Source: Syntrophaceae bacterium (GTDB lineage: Bacteria; Desulfobacterota; Syntrophia; Syntrophales; Smithellaceae). From it: 34,458 nt of DNA. The DNA lies in the NCBI GenBank assembly GCA_016927935.1, contig JAFGLS010000090.1, forward strand, positions 1-34,458, in the 5' to 3' direction. Made by a program: the position numbers and the translations under genes. Shown piece by piece: positions 16,410 through 23,860 of the stretch. The notes below the pieces were generated by a model, which worked only from the letters and a program-made list of their open reading frames with translations, was not told the origin of the DNA and ran no database searches. Numbering within the stretch: the stretch's first letter is position 1; each line of letters starts with the position of its first letter.

Positions 16410-17204
16410 ATGGATATTAAAGAATTAAAAGTTGCCGGGAAAAGCTCTGAAAAAAGAAATCATCCATGGGAACATGCTCGTTGTAAGGTAATTTTTAATA
16501 TTTTAAAATCTTATATAAATGAAACCTCTCAGCCTTTAAATGTTATTGATATAGGATGTGGAGACCTTTTTTTTCTCAAACAATTTTGCAAAAAATTTAC
16601 GATATATCATCCCGTCGCTATTGCTGTTGACACAGCACTTGACGACGAACTAATTTATTCCCTAAAGAATAAATATCAAGATTTACACGTTGATATTTAT
16701 AAAAACTTTCAAGATGTAAAATTAAGAGAAGGATATGCAAATATTGTATTTTTAATGGATGTTATCGAGCATATTGAAAATAGCCAAAACTTTCTTGAAT
16801 TTTTATTTCAGCAATCCTATATTACAAAAAAATCTCTTTTTGTAATTGCAGTACCCGCATTTAACAATCTTTTTTCCACACATGACAAATGGTTAGGTCA
16901 TTACCGCAGATATTCACAGCAAGAATTAAAAAAAACGATTGAAAATGCAGGTTATCAATATGTTAAAGGAGGTTATTTTTTCACAACCTTATTACTGGCA
17001 AGAATAATGCAAAATTATTTAGATATTTTATTGAAAAAGAAAAATAAAGAAGTTAAGGGAATTGGAAATTGGAATAGGAGTATAATCTTGTCATTTCTCT
17101 TTGAAAAATTTTTATTGTGTGATTATTATTTTTCAAAATTATTTTCCTTGATCGGAATTAAAATACCTGGACTTTCAACTTATATACTATGCAGACCACA
17201 ATAA
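16410..17204 (+). CDS. Class I SAM-dependent methyltransferase
   Basis: The 264-residue protein has SAM motif VIDIGCGDLFF (45-55) and the post-II segment LMDVIEHIEN (115-124). A GHYRRYS motif follows, which is common in methyltransferases found beside polyprenyl-phosphate glycosyltransferases. A hydrophobic segment near 195-215 may contact the membrane. The frame begins with TTG at 16404, but the ATG at 16410 is preferred. It is 19 nt downstream of the large membrane protein gene and overlaps the next GT2 gene by 16 nt, so the pair is coupled. The substrate is unknown; a lipid-linked or nascent glycan is likely from context. Confidence 0.78.
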   Translation: MDIKELKVAGKSSEKRNHPWEHARCKVIFNILKSYINETSQPLNVIDIGCGDLFFLKQFCKKFTIYHPVAIAVDTALDDELIYSLKNKYQDLHVDIYKNFQDVKLREGYANIVFLMDVIEHIENSQNFLEFLFQQSYITKKSLFVIAVPAFNNLFSTHDKWLGHYRRYSQQELKKTIENAGYQYVKGGYFFTTLLLARIMQNYLDILLKKKNKEVKGIGNWNRSIILSFLFEKFLLCDYYFSKLFSLIGIKIPGLSTYILCRPQ

Positions 17205-17917
17205 TAATACCTTGTTACAATGAAGAAAAACGCCTGCCCATCAATGCTTTTTTAAATTATGTCAAAAGCAATAAAAATGTCAGATTTTTATTTGTAAATG
17301 ACGGGAGCAAGGACAACACAGCGGACGTATTAAAATATTTAAGAAACCAAAACGAATGCTTTTTAACACTCGATTTGCAGAAAAACAGTGGAAAGTCTGA
17401 AGCTGTAAGACAGGGAATGTTATATGCTGTGAAGAATTTAGATTTTGATTATATAGGTTTTTGGGATGCCGATTTATCCACGCCGCTGAATGAAATAGAA
17501 CCATTTATAGATTGTTTCCAAAAAAATAATTATCAAATTGTTATGGGTTGCAGATTGATGCGATTAGGAGCAAGTGTGAAAAGAAAAAAAATCAGACATT
17601 ATTTGGGACGTTTTTTTGCTACGGCAGCTTCAATAGTATTAAATTTGCCGGTATATGATACACAATGCGGCGCAAAATTGTATAAAGCAAATATTGTTTC
17701 ACTATTATTTGACAATCCGTTCATTAGTCGCTGGCTTTTCGATGTGGAATTATTAGCGCGCTACATAAAAATTTTCGGATTGGAGGACGCAATCAGAAAT
17801 ATATATGAATATCCACTCTCATCATGGCAGGATATTGCCGGTTCATCAATAAAGATAAAAGATTTTTTAAAGGCTCCTATAGAGTTATGGAAAATTAAAA
17901 GAAAATATTTAACGTAA
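17189..17917 (+). CDS. GT2 glycosyltransferase, ALG5/DPM-like
   Basis: Soluble GT-A transferase of 242 residues beginning TTIIIPCYNEEKRL, with VNDGSKDNT (37-45), the metal-binding DAD at 93-95 and QCGAKLY (159-165), a pattern typical of dolichyl/polyprenyl-phosphate glucose or mannose synthases. Unlike the GT2 at 12926 it lacks C-terminal membrane helices. It overlaps the previous methyltransferase gene by 16 nt, and no later start precedes the IIIPCYNEE strand, so the overlap is probably real. It is the second candidate source of polyprenyl-phosphate sugar in the locus and could feed GT-C enzymes such as the membrane protein at 14345 or the array at 25774-34458. Confidence 0.82.
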   Translation: MQTTIIIPCYNEEKRLPINAFLNYVKSNKNVRFLFVNDGSKDNTADVLKYLRNQNECFLTLDLQKNSGKSEAVRQGMLYAVKNLDFDYIGFWDADLSTPLNEIEPFIDCFQKNNYQIVMGCRLMRLGASVKRKKIRHYLGRFFATAASIVLNLPVYDTQCGAKLYKANIVSLLFDNPFISRWLFDVELLARYIKIFGLEDAIRNIYEYPLSSWQDIAGSSIKIKDFLKAPIELWKIKRKYLT

Positions 17918-18007
17918 ACCGCACAAATCAAGAAGCAAAAAATATTTTGCGTAATAAGTCCAAAAGTACAATAAAGGCAACCATTACATATATAGAATTA
18001 TTCCTAA

Positions 18008-19549
18008 ATGAAAAAAATCGCGGATAACCTTTTCCCTGAATGGCTTTATTTCTCATTTATTTTTACCAGAGGCATATTTCTTGTTAGTTTCGCCTCGTTC
18101 TTTTTGTTTTTCTTTTTTTACGAAGATTTTATTACTATTCTTGTAAATACATTAAAAATTCCATTTTCAATGGATTCTGTCTATATATCAATTATATTCT
18201 TCCAGTTTTTCAACTCTATTAGTGCACTTGTAATTCTGTTGTTTGTATCTACAGGGTATTATATTGTATTTTATATTGCATTTAAGGATAAACAAAATGC
18301 ATGGATTGACATTTTGTTTTTTACTTTTTTCAGCTTCATAATCTTCAACTATACTTTGACAAAATTAAATTTCTTATCAATATTTGTTTTATTAGGAATC
18401 TATTCGCTAATATACAAACTAAACAAACTTGATTTCAGCAATTTCACGAGGCATAAGAATGTTACTTTTTTTGCCATTCCTCTTTTAATTCCCTTCTTTT
18501 TTGAATTATTTCTTCCTTCATACGTAATTTTCTTTCTCAAGAATACAAAACATCCTCATTTGACAGCTAAAATATGGAATAACCTAGGTTATAAAATGTC
18601 CATGATTTTAGGGGCAAACATCCTGGCTTTTGTCAGTATCAATCTGATTTATCCTTCCTACCATCTGCCAAAAGAAGTCCAACAAATTGCACTTGGTGGA
18701 TTTTACAGTATGGAAATAGATGAATCTACAAAAAGACTGTTCGCCTGTAACATAAGTGATAATAATTTATATGTATTTGATTTGAATAATTTAGCTTCTC
18801 CATCCAAGATTGTAAAAATATTTACTTCAGAATTGGAACGTATAGGAATAAATGAAGAAAAAAGAGAATTTTATCACTTCAACAGGGGTAATAATAGATT
18901 ATTGATTTTCGACCTCGACAATTACAAACTCAAAAGAGCGTCTACATGCAAATTAAACGGATCAGGAAGCGCTAAAGTTTCTTTCGACAATAAATCGCAG
19001 ACAATTGTTATCAGTAGAGAGGATGATTACTTGTATATACTTAATATGGAAACACTATTACCGATAAAGAAACTGGAAATTAAAAAGATTGATTACATTG
19101 TCTTTGATATTAATACAAACATGTATATTGCATCAATTTTTCAGGACTCAGAAAACATATACCTTCTTCCCCCTCAAAAAGAAAAAGCCATTTTAAAAAT
19201 TCATGCAAAATCAAATCAATCAGAAATATCTGTATCAAACAAGAGGAAGGAATTATATGTTTGTTTCCCTTTTTTGAGCAAAATATTTGTTTACGATTTA
19301 AATGAACTAAAATTAAAACGCAAAATACCCACTGTGTTTGGTGCAAAGCATATCGCCTGTGATGATATAAATGACTTTATCATCGTGTCCAGCATTTGTT
19401 CAGGATTCGTTGATATTATAAATCTAAATAATGAAAAACACACAAAACAATTTGTAGGATACTACCTGCGGGAAATCTGTTTAAACAAGTCCACGAGAGA
19501 GGCTTTCATTTCTTCTTTTAAAAGCGGCATCTTTAAAATTAATTACTAG
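18008..19549 (+). CDS. Membrane protein with C-terminal beta-propeller-like domain, function unknown
   Basis: No family is recognised with confidence. Residues 1-230 hold about six hydrophobic helices, very rich in Phe. Residues about 230-513 form repeated short blocks of the type found in YncE/YVTN or WD-like propellers: SMEIDESTKRLFACN, YVFDLNN, GINEEKREFY, LIFDLDNYKL, YILNMETLLPI, IFVYDLNELKL, IDIINLNN. About six blades can be counted. The propeller would lie on one side of the membrane behind the last helix near residue 215. It ends the AT-rich part of the glycan locus, 90 bp after the GT2 gene, and converges on the PHA genes. A sensing, scaffolding or polymer-length role would be speculation. 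Confidence 0.6.
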   Translation: MKKIADNLFPEWLYFSFIFTRGIFLVSFASFFLFFFFYEDFITILVNTLKIPFSMDSVYISIIFFQFFNSISALVILLFVSTGYYIVFYIAFKDKQNAWIDILFFTFFSFIIFNYTLTKLNFLSIFVLLGIYSLIYKLNKLDFSNFTRHKNVTFFAIPLLIPFFFELFLPSYVIFFLKNTKHPHLTAKIWNNLGYKMSMILGANILAFVSINLIYPSYHLPKEVQQIALGGFYSMEIDESTKRLFACNISDNNLYVFDLNNLASPSKIVKIFTSELERIGINEEKREFYHFNRGNNRLLIFDLDNYKLKRASTCKLNGSGSAKVSFDNKSQTIVISREDDYLYILNMETLLPIKKLEIKKIDYIVFDINTNMYIASIFQDSENIYLLPPQKEKAILKIHAKSNQSEISVSNKRKELYVCFPFLSKIFVYDLNELKLKRKIPTVFGAKHIACDDINDFIIVSSICSGFVDIINLNNEKHTKQFVGYYLREICLNKSTREAFISSFKSGIFKINY

Positions 19550-19618
19550 TATTAAAAAACCCTGATTTGTGAAGCATTTTCAGTATGGCATAAAAATTTT
19601 TAATACATTTAATGCATT

Positions 19619-20050
19619 TTATATCTTCGGTGCTTTCGGCGGACTCACCAATCCTTCACCTTCAAGCACAACCACACCCTGCTGACTACTACAAGTGGTC
19701 TTCAGCCGTACGCGGTTTTTTTCCATATTCAGTTCCAGAACTTCTACCCGTCCGGTTATTGTATCGCCGATGCGTACCGGTGCGAGAAAAATCAAATCCT
19801 GCTTCAGATAGATTGTTCCCGGTCCGGGCAATTGATTGGCAATGATTGCGGAAATAAATCCGGCCGTAAGCATACCATGTGCGATGCGCGTCTTGAAAAA
19901 AGTGTTTTTGGCGTATTCCTCATTGACGTGTGCCGGATTAAAATCACCGGTGACACCGGCATATAAGTAAATATCTGTTTCCGTCACCGTTTTGGCGAAT
20001 TCTGCCGAATCTCCAACTTTAAGTTTATCAATACTCTTTCCTGTAATCAT
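19619..20050 (-). CDS. phaJ: (R)-specific enoyl-CoA hydratase, MaoC/PhaJ-like
   Basis: Single hot-dog-fold MaoC domain of 143 residues. The hydratase motif reads YAGVTGDFNPAHVNEEYA, which places the catalytic pair D36/H41 with the D-x4-H spacing of PhaJ, followed by AHGML. PhaJ hydrates trans-2-enoyl-CoA to (R)-3-hydroxyacyl-CoA, drawing beta-oxidation intermediates into PHA. The start is supported by a very strong GAGGAGG about 5 nt upstream (20056-20064). It is on the same strand as phaE, phaC and the GAF gene, separated from the latter by 196 bp that contain a repeat, so it may have its own promoter. Other MaoC hydratases look similar; the PHA setting makes PhaJ the best call. Confidence 0.82.
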   Translation of the reverse strand: MITGKSIDKLKVGDSAEFAKTVTETDIYLYAGVTGDFNPAHVNEEYAKNTFFKTRIAHGMLTAGFISAIIANQLPGPGTIYLKQDLIFLAPVRIGDTITGRVEVLELNMEKNRVRLKTTCSSQQGVVVLEGEGLVSPPKAPKI

Positions 20051-20119
20051 AGAAGCTCCTCCTCATAGCATGTGCCACGAACAACCGTGCACGTAAATTG
20101 TGACATAATTTCCTAAATT

Positions 20120-20191
20120 GTCATTTCGATGCGAAGCGAGAAATCCTAATTCTAGATTGCCACGTCCCGACATGTCGGGACCCGCAATGAC
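20120..20191. repeat. Dispersed intergenic repeat with 18-bp palindrome
   Basis: The element starts GTCATTTCGATGCGAAGCGA and ends GCAATGAC, between phaJ and the GAF gene. Its first 26 bp match the reverse complement of 165-190 with one mismatch. Inside lies the perfect palindrome GTCCCGACATGTCGGGAC (20164-20181), which would form a hairpin in RNA from either strand. I read it as a short non-autonomous repeat; it could also end or attenuate transcripts leaving the PHA operon. Confidence 0.6.
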
Positions 20192-20246
20192 ATCTTTTAG
20201 CAGTGCAATGAAATCGCCCCATGCGGAATATTCCATTCGACGGGTC

Positions 20247-21299
20247 TTAAAACCAGCATTTATGACTCCAGATGTTATCCTTCAAATCCTTGATATCTTC
20301 CTGCAACATCATGTACATGCTGGCATTGCTTATGGCCAATCCTCCCTGATAGGCAAGAGCAGTTACCAGCATAATTTCGTCTTCTTTAAATTCCCTTGGT
20401 TTGCTGCTATAAACATTAAGCACACCAATTACTTTATCTTTGGATCTTATAGGAACATAAAGCATGGAAACAATGCCCTCGGCTTCCTTTTCTTTTCTGT
20501 ATTGAATTCCCGGATCAGATAAAACATCTTTTATGTAAATAGTATTCCCTTTCAGAGCTTTAGCAATATTTTTATCCGCCGCAACCGGTCCTTTGTTGAG
20601 ATAATTATCGCTCAAACCGAAACTCGCTACTAATTTTACAGTTAGTGTTTCCTCGTCCAGCAATCTTACCGAAGCAGCCTTTAGATGCAGCTCCCTCACC
20701 AACTCCTTGGTCATTGCCTGGATAATTGTTTTCACATCAAGACTTGAAGACATACTCGCGGACAGATCAAGAAATTTTTTCAATTGATTGCGCAATTTTT
20801 TAATAAGATTGGCATTCTCAATCACAAAGCCTCCCTGTTCAGCTAGAATGGAAAGAAAGTCAATTTCCTCTTTGGAAAATTGCCGGATATTTTTGGTATA
20901 GAGGCTCAGAATACCTATCATTTTCCCCTTATCCATTACCGGCACGGAAAGAATTGATCCAATCCCTTCTTCTTTTTTTGCCTGATGATTCATCAGCCGC
21001 TTATCAGTTGTAGCATCTCTAAAGTACATATAGCCATCCTTCATCAGCTGAGGACTGATTTTGATAGCATGTGCCGGCCCCGCATGAACATACTTTTCAG
21101 AAAGCCCAACCTGGGCTACAGCGATATTCCGAATGGAATCTTCTGCATCCTCATCGGTCAAAAAAATGACGGCTGCTTTGGCTTTTAATGTTTCCACCGC
21201 CGTGGACACAATTAAATTCAGTATCTTATCCTGATCTTCGGTGGAACCCACTTCTTTGGTCAGTTTGCTCAAAGCCAGGAAATAACTTTCAGTTGACAT
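20247..21299 (-). CDS. Tandem GAF-domain protein
   Basis: The 350-residue protein consists of two GAF domains (about 20-165 and 185-335) and nothing else. The halves align with each other: VIFLTDED versus VRLLDEET, then IGSILSVPVMDKGKMIGIL versus VSMLYVPIRSKDKVIGVL, then FSKEEIDFLSILAEQGG versus FKEDEIMLVTALAYQGG. A possible coiled linker at about 160-185 joins them. GAF domains bind small ligands such as cyclic nucleotides, haem, 2-oxo acids or redox cofactors. There is no kinase, cyclase or DNA-binding output domain, so it must act through a partner. It lies 53 bp after phaC on the same strand, with RBS GGGAG, implying co-expression with PHA synthesis. The ligand is not predictable here. 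Confidence 0.82.
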   Translation of the reverse strand: MSTESYFLALSKLTKEVGSTEDQDKILNLIVSTAVETLKAKAAVIFLTDEDAEDSIRNIAVAQVGLSEKYVHAGPAHAIKISPQLMKDGYMYFRDATTDKRLMNHQAKKEEGIGSILSVPVMDKGKMIGILSLYTKNIRQFSKEEIDFLSILAEQGGFVIENANLIKKLRNQLKKFLDLSASMSSSLDVKTIIQAMTKELVRELHLKAASVRLLDEETLTVKLVASFGLSDNYLNKGPVAADKNIAKALKGNTIYIKDVLSDPGIQYRKEKEAEGIVSMLYVPIRSKDKVIGVLNVYSSKPREFKEDEIMLVTALAYQGGLAISNASMYMMLQEDIKDLKDNIWSHKCWF

Positions 21300-21352
21300 A
21301 TTTTTTTCTCCCTATTTTATAATGCGTCAGCAAATTTTGGATGAACAATATC

Positions 21353-22627
21353 TTATCCTTTCTCAATTCCACCTGAACTAATCGCTGCCGAGTCTGGCAA
21401 TTCCTTTTCAGAAGCATCAGTTACAGCAGACCCCTTTATATTCTCCGATGTTTTTTGGGAGACATTTGTGGACTGTTGTTTGATTCGTTGCCGACGTTTC
21501 TTAATCGGTCGTACAGGTGATTCTTTGACCGAGATAATATCTTCCTTATCTCGTTCTTTAAGCCACTGAACAATTTTCGGGGCGAACATTTTCTGAAATT
21601 TGGAACTGACATAAATACCGATATGTCCAGTTTCCAGACAGACATCTTCCGCATCATTGCTGCCTACTGCTTTGGTAAGCTGATTACATGCTTCCGGCGG
21701 CACCAAATGATCATATTCGCCGAAAAAATTCAAAAGAGGCATGGTCACTTTTTTTAAATCAACCCTTTTTCCACCCAAATACATTTTGCTTTGAATCAGC
21801 AGATTCTTCTGGTAGCCATCCTCCACAAACTGGCGAAATGTTTCTCCTGGAACATCAGGACTGTCAAAAATCCAGCGTTCCATCCGCACAAAGTTTTCCA
21901 CGAAATCTTTGTTGTCCATATTTTCCATGAAGCCGACGTATTTATCTATCATCAGACGCGCGGGATTAAGCAGGAGAAAGCCAAAATTCATAAAGTCACC
22001 GGGAATATTACCAAAAGTTCGAACCATCCGGTCAACATCAACATCTCTCATCCATACGTGCAGAAGCCCCTTGTCTGTGTCAAAACTCGACGGTGTAACG
22101 GTGGTAATGAGATTTTTTACCTTCTCCGGATGTAAAGCTGCATACATTACACAAAAGGTTCCACCCATGCATATTCCCATAAGATTAATTTTCGGAATGT
22201 TGTGTTTTTCGCGGATAAAATCAACTATGTTGTTCATGTAACCGTTAACATGATCATCAATGGTTTGAAACCTGTCTTTGCGCTTTGCATAGCCCCAATC
22301 CACCATATAAAGATCAATGCCACCCTCCAGAAATGTCCTGACAACGCTTCTATTTGGTTGTAAATCAAGCATGGTTTCCCGGTTAATTAACGCATATACC
22401 ACCAACAATGGAACTTTTAATTTATTTTCCGCATTCTCGTTGCGGAAGTAGTGCTTGACCTTAACCCGGTCTTCCTCATAGACTATTTCATATGGTGTCA
22501 TGGCAAGCTGAGTATCGAGCTGCCCTTGTAAGACTTCGGATGCTTTGGAAACACGCTGTTGTGCCTTTTCCGCATCTTCGGCCATTTTTTCCAGAATCAG
22601 GTCTATAGGAATTTTTGTTGAATTCAT
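21353..22627 (-). CDS. phaC: Class III polyhydroxyalkanoate synthase catalytic subunit
   Basis: Alpha/beta-hydrolase-fold synthase that polymerises (R)-3-hydroxyacyl-CoA. The lipase-box-like GICMGG gives catalytic C153, with D306 in GEYDHLVPP and H335 in LETGHIG. These correspond to C149/D302/H331 of the Allochromatium class III enzyme with a constant offset. The catalytic part of about 360 residues fits class III, and the PhaE partner is encoded just upstream, which confirms the class. The last 60 residues (about 363-424) are an extra low-complexity tail with a basic patch KKRRQRIK (376-383) followed by a Ser/Glu-rich stretch, absent from standard PhaC. The RBS AAGGGAA precedes the ATG. phaE lies 59 bp upstream and the GAF gene 53 bp downstream. 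Confidence 0.93.
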   Translation of the reverse strand: MNSTKIPIDLILEKMAEDAEKAQQRVSKASEVLQGQLDTQLAMTPYEIVYEEDRVKVKHYFRNENAENKLKVPLLVVYALINRETMLDLQPNRSVVRTFLEGGIDLYMVDWGYAKRKDRFQTIDDHVNGYMNNIVDFIREKHNIPKINLMGICMGGTFCVMYAALHPEKVKNLITTVTPSSFDTDKGLLHVWMRDVDVDRMVRTFGNIPGDFMNFGFLLLNPARLMIDKYVGFMENMDNKDFVENFVRMERWIFDSPDVPGETFRQFVEDGYQKNLLIQSKMYLGGKRVDLKKVTMPLLNFFGEYDHLVPPEACNQLTKAVGSNDAEDVCLETGHIGIYVSSKFQKMFAPKIVQWLKERDKEDIISVKESPVRPIKKRRQRIKQQSTNVSQKTSENIKGSAVTDASEKELPDSAAISSGGIEKG

Positions 22628-22686
22628 GAAAAAAGTTTCCCTTCTGAAAATATCTGATTATTTTTCGCCGGATCCAAAACTAACAA

Positions 22687-23598
22687 CTACTTTCCCGCAG
22701 CCATGGCGTTAGGAGAAATACCCAGCATTTTCTCCATTTTATTCACTCTTTTTTTCATCAGGTGAAATTCTTTATATAAATCGTCAATGTCTTTATTGGT
22801 AACAACAGGAAGCATCTGAAGATAATCCTGCAATGTTTCATTTCTTATAATTAAAAAATCTTCAAAATTTTTAAGCACTCGATGCAGGGCTTCTGTGTAA
22901 TCATTAGATTTAAAAAGAGTCATATAATGGCCTTCCAGAATTTTCAGCCATATGGCGTAATTTTCCTTTGTTGCCGTAGGAATATTGCCTTCTTCCGCCA
23001 TCTGCTGAAGTTTCTCCTGAAATACCTTGAAAGACCTCTCCATTGGTAAATAAAGGATGGAAAGAAATTCGGCCATTGTCGATTCAAAAATGTTGTGTTT
23101 GTTCAGCATTTCATTAAAACGTTCCTGATAAAAACGGGTAAGTCCCAACGGCGGAACTTTAAAATACTGCTGTATGTCACTTTCATAAACTTCTCTGAAA
23201 GCTTTAAAGATATCCTGATCCAGGTTTTCAAAATTATATGCTTCCGTGCGTTTACCGATTTTGCCGGCTTTTTCCAGTAAATGATTTTGTATCTGCAAAG
23301 CCGCATCAAAACCGGATTTGGCTATTTTCAGAAAAATTTCCGGAAAAGCGCTCACAGCATTAGATGCCGCCGATTCGAATTCCGGCTGTTTCATCATATT
23401 GGAAAATGATTTAAGCATATTTAAATTCGCATCGAGCTGCTGTGTAAAGCGTTTCTGCAAAGCGGATTGAGTATTAAGCGTTGTTTGTGAAGTGGACGGC
23501 ATTGTTTTGGCCACATTAAGCCACATATCAGACACCATCTGCAGCCAGGGAAAAATTGAAGATTCACTAATTTGATTTTTTTTCTCTTCCTCGGTCAT
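22687..23598 (-). CDS. phaE: Class III PHA synthase subunit PhaE
   Basis: Largely helical 303-residue protein with the PhaE pattern. It has an N-terminal segment with PWLQMVSDMWLNV, a middle with PPLGLTRFYQERFNEMLNKHNIF, and a C-terminal helical stretch that carries LEGHYMTLFKSNDYTEALHRVLKNFEDF and ends in a coiled-coil-like helix (about 262-295). PhaE is non-catalytic and activates PhaC by forming the PhaEC complex on the granule. The RBS GGGGGTG precedes the ATG. It is the first gene of the leftward phaE-phaC-GAF group and faces the PhaC-like gene at 23861 across a 262-bp AT-rich divergent spacer. Confidence 0.9.
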   Translation of the reverse strand: MTEEEKKNQISESSIFPWLQMVSDMWLNVAKTMPSTSQTTLNTQSALQKRFTQQLDANLNMLKSFSNMMKQPEFESAASNAVSAFPEIFLKIAKSGFDAALQIQNHLLEKAGKIGKRTEAYNFENLDQDIFKAFREVYESDIQQYFKVPPLGLTRFYQERFNEMLNKHNIFESTMAEFLSILYLPMERSFKVFQEKLQQMAEEGNIPTATKENYAIWLKILEGHYMTLFKSNDYTEALHRVLKNFEDFLIIRNETLQDYLQMLPVVTNKDIDDLYKEFHLMKKRVNKMEKMLGISPNAMAAGK

Positions 23599-23860
23599 TT
23601 ACACCCCCAACAGAAAACTATTGAAGAAAATGTTATTTAAATGTTAAAAAAACACAAAAAACAACAATTATTCAAAATTTATATTTTACCGGAATAACTT
23701 AGATAAATAACGGTTGCACCGGAATTATACTGTAACACAACTTATTTAAACTTTGCTTGTTTTTTAATATATTATGATGTATTTGTCAACTAAATTTGCC
23801 CCCTTGATAATAGGGTAAAAATATTAATATTGTGCCCCAATAAAATAAAGAGGTTAATTT
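23599..23860. promoter_or_regulatory. Divergent promoter region between phaE and the phaC-like gene
   Basis: Very AT-rich 262-bp spacer that must serve both directions. On the minus strand TTGACA (complement of 23784-23789) is followed by an A/T-rich stretch without a perfect -10 at standard spacing. On the plus strand TTGATA (23804-23809) precedes TAATAT (23825-23830) at a short 15-bp spacing. A clear RBS, AAGAGG, lies at 23848-23853 for the plus-strand gene. Promoter boxes are weak candidates only. Confidence 0.35.
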
